NCBI GenBank assembly: GCA_028291055.1
Contig: JAQGIP010000001.1
Location: 1-64,000 of the forward strand
DNA: 64,000 nucleotides
Origin: Caulobacter sp.
GTDB lineage: Bacteria > Pseudomonadota > Alphaproteobacteria > Caulobacterales > Caulobacteraceae
Reading direction: 5' to 3'
In this document: piece by piece, positions 50,796 to 59,725 of the stretch
Layout of the letters: each line of letters begins with the position of its first letter
Numbering within the stretch: position 1 is the first letter of the stretch
Position numbers and translations under genes: made by a program
Notes under the pieces: model-generated
What the model was told of the DNA's origin: nothing
Database searches by the model: none
The model's input: only the letters and a program-made list of their open reading frames with translations

Positions 50796-52559
50796 CTATT
50801 CGGCAGCGAGCGGGTAGGCCGTTTGCAGCTTCCGATCGACCTCCGCGCCGCTTCCTCCCACCAGCCGGCCGGGGAGGGCGCCTGTGCACTCGGCGCCATT
50901 GATGAAGGTGGTCTGGCCGTTGACCATCACGCGCTCGATGCCCTGTGGTTTGCAGACCCGCCGCCAATCGCCGTCGGGCAGATCGTTGACGATGTCGTAG
51001 CGGCCGTGGACGTAGCCTAGTTTGTCGTAGTCGTAGATGTAGAGGTCCGCCGCATGGCCCTCCACCAACGCGCCACGCTTATGAAGTCCAAGCACCCGCG
51101 CCGGCAGGTAGCTCAGTTTATGATGCAGTTCCTCGAGCGTCATCAGACCATTCTCGCGCACCATCCACATGATCAGATCGGTGGAGTACTGGCCCCCCGA
51201 CCAGAACTTCACGTGGGCGCCGCCATCCGACGTCCCTGGGATCGTCCGCCGGTGCCGCAGAACCTCGGCCACCTTTCCGGTGTCGCTACTCATCGCTTCG
51301 GGCAGAACGAAGTCGGCGTCCATGGCCGTGCCGACCAGAATGTCCATGAACACGTCCGTCGCGAATTCCCGACCGAGCGCCGTGGTGATCTCGCCGACCG
51401 ACTTGCCGACATACTGGTCCCAGGGCGCGCATCCGTGCGCTTGGTTCAGGACGTAGGTCTCGAGCGGGCCGCCGACCGGGGCCAAGTCTTCGGGCCTGTA
51501 GGTTTCGCGCAGGCGACGACGGAAGTCCTCATCCTGCGCTTTGGCCAGTTTGGCGGCCTTGTCGCCGGCAAAAGTGAATTCGCGCCAGATCGGACTGATG
51601 TTCCAAATATCCCAGTCCGAGGCCTTGAATTCGTTCCAGCCTCGCATCGTCAGTGTCTGGGTGAACACTGACAGGCCCTCGTCTTCCGCCCTATCCAGCA
51701 TGTCGAGGATTTCCTCGTGGTACGTCGGCAGGTACTCGTTGACCAAGGTGACGTTGTGCACCACAGGCCGGCCGCTGATCCGGGCGACTTCGAGCGCCAC
51801 CTCGCCGAATCGGGCCCCGGGAGTATCGACGAGCGCCTGTATCGCGCCCTCGCCGCGCTCACGGAGGACCTCGGCGAGGGCGAAAATATCCTCGCGCGCC
51901 ATCACATCGGTCGGCATGGGCGTGCCGTCGCAATCGATATGGGTGTTGTGGTTGCCCTGGTAGGAGAACCCGAAGCCGATAGCCCCCGCGTCCATTGCCC
52001 GGTGAAGTTCGTCCTTCATCCGCTGGCGTTCCGCCGGCGTCGCAGGCCGAGACTTCGCCGCCTCCAGACCCATGACATAGATGAGCAGTGGGTTGAGCGG
52101 CACATAGCTCGCAACGTTCACACCCTTAGGCACGCGCTTCAGGTGCTCGATCCACTCGGGGAAGGTTTCCCAGTCCCAGCCTAACGCGACCCGCATGGCG
52201 CCGACGGGGACCTGCTCGGTGGTCTCCATCATCTGCATGTAGCGATCGCGCAACTCCGGCCGGCAGGGTGCGAAGCCGAAGCCGCAATTGCCCACGCCAA
52301 TCGTCGTCGTCCCATGCCAGCCCGAATTGGTGGCGTAGGGGTCCCAGTGGAGTTGGGCGTCGTAGTGGGTGTGTATGTCGATGACGCCGGGGGCCACGAT
52401 CTTGCCCGTCGCGTCGATCACTTCCGTTGCGTCCGCCGAGAGATTTCCACCGATCTGGACGATCACCCCGTCTTTGATGCCGATGTCGGCAACGAACCGG
52501 GGCACCTGGGTGCCATCGACGATCGTGCCGCCGGCCACCACAACGTCGAATTTCGTCAT
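50796..52559 (-). CDS. N-acyl-D-amino-acid deacylase-type amidohydrolase, paralogue 1
   Basis: A 587-residue amidohydrolase of the D-aminoacylase group. An N-terminal beta domain (FDVVVAGGTIVDGTQVPRFV) leads into the metal-binding DIHTHYDAQLHWDP near residue 68. PGTSDGGAHVKFWSGGQYST near 455 supplies the catalytic Asp, and LPARVLGLHKRGALVEGHAA near 510 closes the barrel. The gene at 59726 encodes a homologue of identical length. Members remove acyl groups from D-amino acids or hydrolyse related amides and cyclic ureas; the true substrate here is unknown. ATG at 52559 fits the family N-terminus; the upstream ATG is less likely. Its stop lies beside the IS remnant. Confidence 0.84.
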   Translation of the reverse strand: MTKFDVVVAGGTIVDGTQVPRFVADIGIKDGVIVQIGGNLSADATEVIDATGKIVAPGVIDIHTHYDAQLHWDPYATNSGWHGTTTIGVGNCGFGFAPCRPELRDRYMQMMETTEQVPVGAMRVALGWDWETFPEWIEHLKRVPKGVNVASYVPLNPLLIYVMGLEAAKSRPATPAERQRMKDELHRAMDAGAIGFGFSYQGNHNTHIDCDGTPMPTDVMAREDIFALAEVLRERGEGAIQALVDTPGARFGEVALEVARISGRPVVHNVTLVNEYLPTYHEEILDMLDRAEDEGLSVFTQTLTMRGWNEFKASDWDIWNISPIWREFTFAGDKAAKLAKAQDEDFRRRLRETYRPEDLAPVGGPLETYVLNQAHGCAPWDQYVGKSVGEITTALGREFATDVFMDILVGTAMDADFVLPEAMSSDTGKVAEVLRHRRTIPGTSDGGAHVKFWSGGQYSTDLIMWMVRENGLMTLEELHHKLSYLPARVLGLHKRGALVEGHAADLYIYDYDKLGYVHGRYDIVNDLPDGDWRRVCKPQGIERVMVNGQTTFINGAECTGALPGRLVGGSGAEVDRKLQTAYPLAAE

Positions 52560-52599
52560 TTCCGTCATCCTGACAGTCGCGCCAACTCCTGTGACGCAG

Positions 52600-52647
52600 A
52601 TGCGCATAATCCGCTGAATATGCTCCACAGTCAATTATTATGCGGAC
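52600..52647 (-). promoter_or_regulatory. Block-2 promoter of amidohydrolase 1 with GCAT boxes
   Basis: On the minus strand TTGACT (52634-52629), a 17-bp spacer and GATTAT (52611-52606) form a promoter-like pair. TATGCGCAT overlaps the -10, a GCATATT lies in the spacer, and a GTCCGCATAAT box lies just upstream. The promoter at 62955-63001 has the same elements at the same distances. Confidence 0.6.
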
Positions 52648-52786
52648 CAAAACATCATATATTGTGCGCAAAAATATGTGGCGCTTTGGATGATGGAACT
52701 CAATCGCAGAGTATCGCGGCACAGCCGCCCTCGGCGCATCAACGTCCCGCAGCCCATGCGACCGCCGTGATTTCAGACGCCGGCGA

Positions 52787-53395
52787 CTAGGCGATCAGCC
52801 CCTCGGCGAGGCGCGCAGCGTTGACGGCCGGGCGCTCGGCGATCCGGGCGCGGAACGCGGCGAGGTTGGGCCGGGTGTGGAGGTCGAACTGCAGGAAGCT
52901 CGCCCAGCCCAGCAGGGTGAACAGGTACGGGTCGGCAATCGAGTAGCGCTCACCCGCCAGGTACGGACGGCCCCGGATCGACGCTTCGAGAAAGTCGAGC
53001 TTGCGCTCGAGCGCAGCCCGGGCGACGGGCTTGTAACTGTCCGGCGTGTCAGCGGCGAAGAGCGGGCTGAAACCCTTGTGGATTTCCGCCGTCAGGTAGT
53101 TGACCCATTCCAGCACCCGGTAGCGCGACAGGTCGCCCACTGGCGGGAGCAAGCCGAGTTCTGGGGCGCTGTCCGCCAGGAACTGGGCGATGGCGGGCCC
53201 CTCCGTGAGGCGCGCGCTTTCGTCTAGTTCCAGGACCGGGACCATGGCCTTGCTGGAGACCTCGGCAAGCGCCTCGCCCGTTTCGGCGCGCTTGGTCGCC
53301 AGATCGACGCGAACCAAAGTGAACGGTCGTGCGATCTCGCGAAGGAGGATGTGCGGGGCGAGCGAGCAGGCGCCGGGGGCATAGTAGAGTTTCAT
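52787..53395 (-). CDS. Glutathione S-transferase, beta-class-like
   Basis: A 202-residue GST. The N-terminal MKLYYAPGACSLAPHILLRE with Cys near residue 10 is the beta-class hallmark; SSKAMVPVLELDE and LTEGPAIAQFLAD complete the glutathione site, and YLAGERYSIADPYLFTLLGW begins the helical domain. ATG at 53395 is preferred over one four codons earlier. It is the last gene of the leftward operon 56409-52787. Conjugation or detoxification of an oxidised product is the likely role. Confidence 0.87.
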   Translation of the reverse strand: MKLYYAPGACSLAPHILLREIARPFTLVRVDLATKRAETGEALAEVSSKAMVPVLELDESARLTEGPAIAQFLADSAPELGLLPPVGDLSRYRVLEWVNYLTAEIHKGFSPLFAADTPDSYKPVARAALERKLDFLEASIRGRPYLAGERYSIADPYLFTLLGWASFLQFDLHTRPNLAAFRARIAERPAVNAARLAEGLIA

Positions 53396-53403
53396 GGTCG
53401 TCT

Positions 53404-54189
53404 TCACCGCGCGATATAGCCGCCGTCGATCACCACCTCGGTCCCGGTCATGAACCGCGAGCGGTCCGAGGCCAGGAACAGGATGCCGCCGACAATGTCC
53501 TCAACCTCGGCCATGCGCCCGAGGGGGTGCATGGCGTCGGTCATGGCGCGGGCGTCTTCGACAGTTTTCGCCGCCCCTAGATTTACCGCGTCTTGAAAGC
53601 CGCTGCGGCCGAGGTCGGTGTTGACCGGGCCCGGGTGCAAGGAGTTCACCCGCACTTTCGAGCCCATGCGCCCGAACTCCACCGCCACGGCCTTGGTCAG
53701 CAGATGAACCGCCCCCTTGCTCGCGCAATAGGCAGCATGGATGGGACCGGCCACGAGTCCGTAGATCGAAGAGACGTTGATGATCGCCGCGCCGTTCGTC
53801 GTCTTGGCTGTCTCCGCCAGGAGCGGGAAGAAGGTCTGCATCCCAATCCAGACGCTCTCGACGTTGATGCTGTTGACCCGGCGCAGGTCCTCAAGCGTCG
53901 TCATGAGGAATGGACGGTTGAGGATCACCCCGGCGTTGTTGACCAGAGCGTCCAGTTTGCCGTGACGCGCGCGGACGTGGTCCTGCGCTTTGGCCCAGAG
54001 CTCCGGGGAGGTGACATCCAGGACCAAGGGATCGACGCCGACCTCACGCGCTGTTTCCGCAAGCGCGGACTCGTCGATGTCGGCGGCGATGACCGTCGCC
54101 CCCGCCAGGGCGAACTCCCGGGCGGCCTCCTTGCCGATCCCTCGCGCGGCTCCTGTGATCAGGATGGTCTTGCCTTGAAATTCGCTCAC
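53404..54189 (-). CDS. SDR family oxidoreductase
   Basis: A 261-residue classical SDR: LITGAARGIGKEAAREFALA, NNAGVILNRPF, catalytic Ser and Tyr-Lys in NVSSIYGLVAGPIHAAYCAS followed by KGAVH, and a C-terminal TGTEVVIDGGYIAR. The GTG at 54189 has CGGAGAC seven bases upstream and gives the standard N-terminus. It lies between the GST and quinone-oxidoreductase genes in the same leftward operon. It probably oxidises an alcohol introduced by one of the P450s. Confidence 0.87.
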   Translation of the reverse strand: MSEFQGKTILITGAARGIGKEAAREFALAGATVIAADIDESALAETAREVGVDPLVLDVTSPELWAKAQDHVRARHGKLDALVNNAGVILNRPFLMTTLEDLRRVNSINVESVWIGMQTFFPLLAETAKTTNGAAIINVSSIYGLVAGPIHAAYCASKGAVHLLTKAVAVEFGRMGSKVRVNSLHPGPVNTDLGRSGFQDAVNLGAAKTVEDARAMTDAMHPLGRMAEVEDIVGGILFLASDRSRFMTGTEVVIDGGYIAR

Positions 54190-54226
54190 GTCAGGGTCTC
54201 CGTCATGGCGATCGAACCGGTCGCCT

Positions 54227-55210
54227 TCATGTTGCTGGGCCGCCCAGGGAGACGACCACTTTTCCCGTCGTCGCTCTCCGGAGCATCCGCGCCAGCGCCG
54301 ACGGGGCCTGTTCAAGGCCCACCTCCTCGCCATTGCGCGGGTGGATCATGTTGTCCTGAAGGAGTTCGATCAGGCGTCGCGTAGTGGGGGCGAAGGCGTC
54401 GCCGCCCGCGCGCATATGGCCGCCCCAGTCGACTCCGATGATCGAGGCGCGCTTGAGCAGGGGGAGATTCAACGCCAGTTCGGGAATCCGCCCCGACGCG
54501 AACCCGACGACGAGGTGGCGGCCGCCCGGCGCGAGGATGCGGAAGGCGGCGCCCGACCACGCTCCGCCGACGAGGTCGAAGACCACATCAACAGCGCCGA
54601 CTTGCTCACGCAACCGTTCCCGCCAGTCGGCCTGCTCATAGTCAATGGTGACGTCGGCGAAGCCCTCGCAGGCGGCGCGCTTGCCGGCCGAGGCGGCGGC
54701 GACGGTCCTGGCGCCCAGGCCTCTCGCGAGGTCAAGGGCCGCGGCGCCCACGCCTCCCGACGCGCCGAGGACCAGTGCGGTCTCGCCGGCCTGGAGATTG
54801 GCGCGGTCCACAAGGCCGTAGAGCGCGGTGCAGTATGAGGTGAGCAAACCCGCCGCCGTGATTGGCGCAATGTCCTTGGGTAGCGGCGCACAGAAGGCAG
54901 GCTTTAGGAGGGCCAGTTCAGCCAGGGCGCCTTGAAAGGCGTAACCGACCACCCGCCGCCCGAGCCAGTCCGCCAGGCTCGGATCGCCAATCTCCACGAC
55001 GCGGCCCGCGACCTCCGAGCCCGGCACGAACGGAAGCGGGGGTTTGATCTGATAGCTACCGGAAACAATCAGCGCGTCCACAAAACCGAGGCCCGCGGCC
55101 TCAACGGCCACCAGCAGTTCGCCTGCGGCCGGAACAGGGTCCGGGACCTCGCGCACCACGAGGGCGCCAAGTCCGTCGTAGGCTTCGCAGGTCACCGCCC
55201 GCATGGTCAT
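54227..55210 (-). CDS. NADPH:quinone oxidoreductase-type MDR protein
   Basis: A 327-residue medium-chain dehydrogenase/reductase of the zinc-free quinone oxidoreductase type. PFVPGSEVAGRVVEIGD near residue 62 and the Rossmann ALVLGASGGVGAAALDLARG near 145 are clear; LVGGAWSGAAFRILAPGGR follows. No zinc-binding Cys cluster is seen. It reduces quinones or enoyl ketones/thioesters with NADPH. The ATG at 55210 overlaps the phosphotransferase stop by four bases, so the two genes are coupled. Confidence 0.87.
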   Translation of the reverse strand: MTMRAVTCEAYDGLGALVVREVPDPVPAAGELLVAVEAAGLGFVDALIVSGSYQIKPPLPFVPGSEVAGRVVEIGDPSLADWLGRRVVGYAFQGALAELALLKPAFCAPLPKDIAPITAAGLLTSYCTALYGLVDRANLQAGETALVLGASGGVGAAALDLARGLGARTVAAASAGKRAACEGFADVTIDYEQADWRERLREQVGAVDVVFDLVGGAWSGAAFRILAPGGRHLVVGFASGRIPELALNLPLLKRASIIGVDWGGHMRAGGDAFAPTTRRLIELLQDNMIHPRNGEEVGLEQAPSALARMLRRATTGKVVVSLGGPAT

Positions 55211-56409
55211 GGATGCTCGAAGGCGTCTAGGGCGTCGAGGTCCGAGATCGCCGTGGTCATGCGCTTGATCATCTCGAAGCAGATCTCCTTGGGCTGCATG
55301 TCCGGGAAGAGCGCGGAATGGCACAGGGTCGGCGTCCACATCAGGAGCGCGGCGAACAGTTGCTGGCGATAGAGAGTCCACGCCTGGTCAGTGTCGAACG
55401 TCCGGCCCGTGATCCGCCGCATGGCGGCCAGGTAGCGCTCCAGCAGTTCGCGATCCCACGCCCGGCGGTTTTCGACCGAAAGGGTGGCGCTCACCGCGTA
55501 GGCGAAGTCGCGCGCCCAGAGGCCCGTGTTGACGCACTGCCAGTCGCAGAGGCCCATCCGGCCGGCTCCGGTGATGTACCAGTTGCCGAGGTGGACATCG
55601 GAATGCAGCACCGTGGCCGGCTCCGTCGCGTGAGTGTCCATGGAGCGGATGAGGGCGGGCCAGATTTCAGCACGCCGCGCCAGCACGTCGGGCGGGATCA
55701 CCTCCGCCGCCTCCGTCATGGCCTTCTCGTGATAGGTCCGCAGATCGGCCCACTTATTCGCGTCGAGGAACCATTGGGGATAGGTCCTCAGTGCGGTGAA
55801 CTCCGTTCCGATGCGGGGATCATCGTAGAAGTGGGCATGCAGCGCCGCGAGGATGTCGATGACGTCGTTCGCCTGATCGCGATTGATCTCGCTGCGCGGC
55901 GTGCAGAAGCTCGCCTGCTTGGTGGCCACGAGATCCTCGAGCAGATGGATCGAGCGATAGGAGTCGAGGCTGTAGGCCGAATGATAGCCGACTGGGGCCT
56001 CGAGGGTGAGCTCCGGGCGCAGGCGGCTGTAGAAGTTGGCCTCCGTGGCCGTGGTGCCGCTGAACCCGTTGACGAGCCGCGTCAGTGCGGTGGGGGTCGA
56101 TTTCGCGAACAGCGTGGAGGGCAGGCCGGCAGCCGTGCCCGCAGAATTGTATTTGACGCGGATCTGTCGTCGGACCGATGTTCCCGAAGATCCAGGCCCG
56201 AACGCGCATTCGGTGACGCGCGCCCCATCCGTGTCGCCGCAGAGCACCGCCGTCAGCCATTCGGGCGTGATCGCCTCGATGCGCCGGGGAACATCGTCGC
56301 GGAAGCGCGCGATTGGCCGGGTCGCGGTTTCCCAGGCCAGGTGGATGCCGATCCTGGCCAGCGCGCCAAACACGCTTGAGCTACCGCCAACGGTCGTTTC
56401 GCGAGCCAC
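55207..56409 (-). CDS. APH-family phosphotransferase
   Basis: A 400-residue kinase-fold protein. The catalytic loop ATVLHSDVHLGNWYITG is near residue 260 and the metal-binding LCDWQCVNTGLWARDFAYAV near 280; the N-terminal lobe has GPGSSGTSVRRQIRVKYNS. It is longer than and distinct from the phosphotransferase at 1711. The GTG at 56409 has GGGGAG five bases upstream. It is the first gene of the leftward operon phosphotransferase, quinone oxidoreductase, SDR, GST. Such proteins in catabolic clusters may phosphorylate a hydroxylated intermediate; antibiotic phosphorylation cannot be excluded from sequence alone. Confidence 0.82.
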   Translation of the reverse strand: MARETTVGGSSSVFGALARIGIHLAWETATRPIARFRDDVPRRIEAITPEWLTAVLCGDTDGARVTECAFGPGSSGTSVRRQIRVKYNSAGTAAGLPSTLFAKSTPTALTRLVNGFSGTTATEANFYSRLRPELTLEAPVGYHSAYSLDSYRSIHLLEDLVATKQASFCTPRSEINRDQANDVIDILAALHAHFYDDPRIGTEFTALRTYPQWFLDANKWADLRTYHEKAMTEAAEVIPPDVLARRAEIWPALIRSMDTHATEPATVLHSDVHLGNWYITGAGRMGLCDWQCVNTGLWARDFAYAVSATLSVENRRAWDRELLERYLAAMRRITGRTFDTDQAWTLYRQQLFAALLMWTPTLCHSALFPDMQPKEICFEMIKRMTTAISDLDALDAFEHP

Positions 56410-56520
56410 ATCATCTCCCCACACACCGGATCTGTGCCCGGACGTCGAGCCGCCGAGTGTGGCGGGCTCGCGCCAACAGTCTCACGCGAAGTGTAGAGAG
56501 TGCAAGCCAGATGACGAAAA

Positions 56521-56559
56521 TTGCGCATGATATTGGCGTCTTCGAGACGCATTCTTATA
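56521..56559. promoter_or_regulatory. Two GCAT boxes between phosphotransferase and Lrp genes
   Basis: TTGCGCATGATATT (56521-56534) and AGACGCATTCTTATA (56545-56559) lie within a 155-bp intergenic region and resemble the boxes at 52600, 59672, 62927 and 62955. Confidence 0.5.
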
Positions 56560-56564
56560 GTTGG

Positions 56565-57020
56565 CTAGGTGATGCTGACCAGATCGAAGCGATGCTTGAT
56601 CGTCGAAACGACCTCGCAAACGTTGACGTCGTGCACGCCGCCCAGTGTGGCGATGTCCTCGTCAACGATCTTGGCCAGCGCCATGCGATCGCCGGCAATC
56701 AGGAAGCAGAGAACATTGAAACGGCCGGCGGCAAAGGCGGCATAGCCGCACTCTTCCAGGCCGGCCACATAGCTCGCCACCGACCTGGCGTTGGCCGGCG
56801 CCACGGCGAGCCGAACATAGGCGGCGACCATCAGATCGATGGCCCGCAGATCGGTCACGACGGTGAGCCGCAGGGCGCGCAGGTCGTGCAACCGTTTGAG
56901 GCGCTTGCGGACCGTGCCCTCCGATACGTTCAACTCGCGGCCGATCTGGCGATTGCTGCTGCGGCCGTCGGCTTGGAGCTTCCGGATGATCGCCTCATCG
57001 AGGTCGTCGGTCTCGATCAT
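56565..57020 (-). CDS. Lrp/AsnC-family regulator, second of a pair
   Basis: A 151-residue regulator. The N-terminal helix-turn-helix is DLDEAIIRKLQADGRSSNRQ and then IGRELNVSEGTVRKRLKRL. The C-terminal RAM effector domain covers about 65-150 (VAAYVRLAVAPANARSV, then GVHDVNVCEVVSTIKHRF). The gene overlaps the stop of the neighbouring Lrp gene by four bases. Lrp/AsnC proteins bind amino acids or related small molecules and form dimers and octamers; two different chains from one operon could form mixed oligomers. It lies beside the GCAT-box region. Confidence 0.88.
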   Translation of the reverse strand: MIETDDLDEAIIRKLQADGRSSNRQIGRELNVSEGTVRKRLKRLHDLRALRLTVVTDLRAIDLMVAAYVRLAVAPANARSVASYVAGLEECGYAAFAAGRFNVLCFLIAGDRMALAKIVDEDIATLGGVHDVNVCEVVSTIKHRFDLVSIT

Positions 57021-57478
57021 TCCGGCTCCGTCAGGTTGGCTACGTCCAGGCGATACTTGAGCACCATGAGCGATATCGTCGATTCCATCCGTGCGATGCC
57101 GTCCACCTTCGATATCCGCTGATCCATTGTCTCCAGAAGGCCAGCGCCGTCGCGCGCATGCACCTGGGCGATGAGCTGGGGAGACCCCATCAGCACTACG
57201 ATGCTTGATATTTCTGGGATTTTCGCGAGATCCCGACCGACATCGGCAACGGACCGGCCCTCGACGAAGATATCGAGGTGCGCGATGAGATTGTCGCCAA
57301 GAGCGCGGATGTCGCGTTGCACCATGATCCGGATGAGCCGGCGATCCGTGAGGGAACGTATCCTGGAGGCAACCGTCGTCTCGGTAACGCCCGCCTGAAC
57401 AGCGATCATCTTATTCGAGGTCTGCGGGTCTCGGCGCAGCAGATCGACAATCTTAGTATCCAACTCATCCAGCGGCAT
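57017..57478 (-). CDS. Lrp/AsnC-family regulator, first of a pair
   Basis: A 153-residue regulator with helix-turn-helix LDELDTKIVDLLRRDPQTSN and then KMIAVQAGVTETTVASRIRS, and RAM domain from about residue 65 (LIAHLDIFVEGRSVADVGRD, then GIARMESTISLMVLKYRLDV). ATG at 57478 has GGGAAGG seven bases upstream; a GTG immediately before it is also possible. Divergent from the first P450, with a 343-bp region between that includes a CACGCATTCT box. It is a candidate for recognising the block-2 motif. Confidence 0.88.
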   Translation of the reverse strand: MPLDELDTKIVDLLRRDPQTSNKMIAVQAGVTETTVASRIRSLTDRRLIRIMVQRDIRALGDNLIAHLDIFVEGRSVADVGRDLAKIPEISSIVVLMGSPQLIAQVHARDGAGLLETMDQRISKVDGIARMESTISLMVLKYRLDVANLTEPE

Positions 57479-57821
57479 CACGGACCTTCCCTAGAACTCC
57501 TGCCGACTCTCGTACCGGCAGCGGCGTTTGATCCTGTGCGCAGGACTCCCAGTCAACCATGCGAAGTCCCGATCCGGGCGGCGCGAGGCAAGGGCTGCGC
57601 CTAACTCTTGCGTGCCGATTCGCCCCATAAGAGACGTAAAGATCGTTCTTCTTGCGAGTGTAGCAAAAATTCGCGTACCATTGGGCGCTAACATAACACG
57701 CATTCTGGTTGTGGCATCCGTGCGGGTTCGTAGTTTGGCGCACCGTCTCTCCGAGGTGTGCCTCCCGAAGCCGCTTCCGGCTTGAGGACCGCTGGTCAGA
57801 TCGCTGAATGAGGACATCTCC
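57479..57821. promoter_or_regulatory. Divergent control region, Lrp pair and P450
   Basis: 343 bp without a convincing gene. It is more AT-rich around 57,640-57,720 and contains a CACGCATTCT box at 57697-57706. It should hold promoters in both directions. Confidence 0.5.
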
Positions 57822-59249
57822 GTGGCATTGGATACGTTGACGACCCCGGCCAAAGCTGTTCCCGGACCGAGGGGGTTGCCCTTTGTCGGCGTGGGGCTGG
57901 ACTTTCTCAAGGACCCCCTCGGCTACTTCGACACAATGGTGACCCGGTATGGTCGGGTCTTCCGGTTGCCGCTCGGGAAGAACAGCTTTGTCTTCCTCAA
58001 CGACGCGGAGCATGTCGAACAGGTCCTTCGGCGCGACTTCGAAAACTTCGGCATGTCGGAACAGTCGGAGGAACTCCTCAGGCCGCTCCTCGGGCGCAGC
58101 ATGCCCGTTGTGGCCGATCACCTCTATTGGGAGCAGTTGCACGCAATGATGCTCCCAATGTTCACGCCCAGAATGCTCCAGCAGTATTTCGGCCATACAC
58201 TGTGCGCGACCCAGGAGGAGGTCGAGCACCTCGCCAAGCACATGGCGGGCGGCGAGACCATCAGTATGTACGAATTCGCCCGCGAAGGCGTCTTCGCATC
58301 CTTAATCCGAACCCTCTTCGTAAGAGGAATCGATCCCTCCGAGGTCACCACGCTGCTCGAATGGTTCGGCAAGGCCGACGAGTACGTCAATGCACGGAAC
58401 CTTTCTGGCGCGTCGCCGCTGATCATGGCGATCCCCGCGGTACGCGAAGGCAAGCGTTGTTTGGATCGGATCGACCGCCGAGTTTACGAGTTGTTGGCCT
58501 TTCGGAAGGCCAACCCTGCGGAAACGCCGGAAGATATGCTCGACATTTTGCTGTCCGCCCGGAAGGCTGACGGCGCCGCGCTCACCGACGTGGAGTTGCG
58601 CGACAACGTAGTCGCCCTTCTGTTTGGCGGCCAGGAGACCACGCCAGGCGCGATCACCTGGGCTTTTGGACTGCTCGCGGCGCATCCTGAGAAGCGCGCT
58701 CGTATGTTGGAGGAGATTGATCGGGTGCTTGAGGGGCGGGAGCCCAGCTTCCAGGATCTTGCGAAGCTCGAGTACACCGAAATGGTGCTCGATGAAGCGA
58801 TGCGTCTCTACCCGGCGTTCCCCTTCATTGGCCGCGACAGTCTGGTGGACACCGAAATCGGCGGCTATCCGATCGCCCGCGGGACGTCGCTCGGCTTCGT
58901 GGCGTGGACGGTGCATCGTGATCCGCGGCATTGGCCAGAACCGGACCGCTTCATCCCCGAGCGTCATACACGCGAGGAGAAGAAGACGCGCGCGAAGTGC
59001 GCTTATCTTTCTTTCGGGTATGGCCAGCGGCGCTGCATTGGAGAGCGCGTGGGGCGCATGGAAGCCCTGCTGATGCTGACGATGATCTCGCAACGCTTCC
59101 TGCTGGATCACGCTGGCGGGCGGCTGCCCGATCACAAGGTGCAGATGTCGATCAAGCCAGTGGACGGGATGCCCATGCGGGTTCGCGCTCGTAATCAAGC
59201 GCCGGATGTCGCCCCGGTCGCGCGCCCGGAGGTCGTCGGAGTTCCCTGA
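57822..59249 (+). CDS. Cytochrome P450, paralogue 1
   Basis: A 475-residue P450. PGPRGLPFVGVGLDFLKDPL is the proline-rich start, LLFGGQETTPGAITWAFGLL the I helix near residue 270 and VLDEAMRLYP the E-x-x-R region. FGYGQRRCIGERVGRME is the heme loop with Cys near residue 405. The protein is longer than the usual 400-residue bacterial type and of the class-E look, but has no membrane anchor. The start is GTG with GAGGA eight bases upstream. The [2Fe-2S] ferredoxin gene lies next to it on the opposite strand and is a likely electron donor. Its paralogue is at 61535. Confidence 0.88.
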   Translation: MALDTLTTPAKAVPGPRGLPFVGVGLDFLKDPLGYFDTMVTRYGRVFRLPLGKNSFVFLNDAEHVEQVLRRDFENFGMSEQSEELLRPLLGRSMPVVADHLYWEQLHAMMLPMFTPRMLQQYFGHTLCATQEEVEHLAKHMAGGETISMYEFAREGVFASLIRTLFVRGIDPSEVTTLLEWFGKADEYVNARNLSGASPLIMAIPAVREGKRCLDRIDRRVYELLAFRKANPAETPEDMLDILLSARKADGAALTDVELRDNVVALLFGGQETTPGAITWAFGLLAAHPEKRARMLEEIDRVLEGREPSFQDLAKLEYTEMVLDEAMRLYPAFPFIGRDSLVDTEIGGYPIARGTSLGFVAWTVHRDPRHWPEPDRFIPERHTREEKKTRAKCAYLSFGYGQRRCIGERVGRMEALLMLTMISQRFLLDHAGGRLPDHKVQMSIKPVDGMPMRVRARNQAPDVAPVARPEVVGVP

Positions 59250-59270
59250 CGACGGGAGGCCGCGGGCCGA

Positions 59271-59594
59271 TCAGTCCGCCGCGACCGCCAGCTTCAGTCC
59301 ATCGAGCTCGGACGTGATCCGAATCTGGCAGGAGAGGCGGCTCGTTGGCCGGCGCTCCGCGCGCGCGAAGTCCAACATCTCCGCCTCGAGCGCGTTGGGT
59401 TCGCCGACGGCGTCAGCCCAGTGCTCCGCAACATAGACGTGGCAAGTGGCGCACGAGCATGCGCCACCGCATTCCGCGTCGATGCCGTCCACCCGGTTGG
59501 CTACGGCGACTTCCATGATGTTTTGGCCCACCGCCGCCTTGATCTCGTGTTCGGTTCCGCTGGCGTCGGTGATGTGGAGGAGCACGTCGGTCAC
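59271..59594 (-). CDS. [2Fe-2S] ferredoxin, putidaredoxin/adrenodoxin type
   Basis: A 107-residue ferredoxin. Ligands are seen in DAECGGACSCATCHVYVAEH (C-x5-C-x2-C) with the fourth Cys in RLSCQIRIT. The length and motif are those of P450 donors. The start is GTG with AGGA seven bases upstream. It lies between the two P450 genes but on the other strand, and may serve both. No reductase gene lies in the window. Confidence 0.88.
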   Translation of the reverse strand: MTDVLLHITDASGTEHEIKAAVGQNIMEVAVANRVDGIDAECGGACSCATCHVYVAEHWADAVGEPNALEAEMLDFARAERRPTSRLSCQIRITSELDGLKLAVAAD

Positions 59595-59671
59595 AATAGA
59601 ATCCTAAGCTGGCAGAAGCGCATTGGTGGATTACATCATTTACATTTTGCGGATCAATAGGCTATGTTTCC

Positions 59672-59685
59672 AGACGCATTATAAG
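59672..59685. promoter_or_regulatory. GCAT box before amidohydrolase 2
   Basis: AGACGCATTATAAG is a copy of the block-2 motif in the 131-bp divergent region between ferredoxin and amidohydrolase 2; a TTTACA-17-CTATGT promoter-like pair precedes it on the plus strand. Confidence 0.5.
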
Positions 59686-59725
59686 ACGATCGTCGCCGCG
59701 AAGCGATGACGCTGGAGGATTTGCC

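Noticed and set aside
57528-57785. An 85-codon frame between the Lrp pair and the first P450
   Set aside because: No ribosome site and Arg/Val-rich noise composition; the region is better read as divergent promoters.
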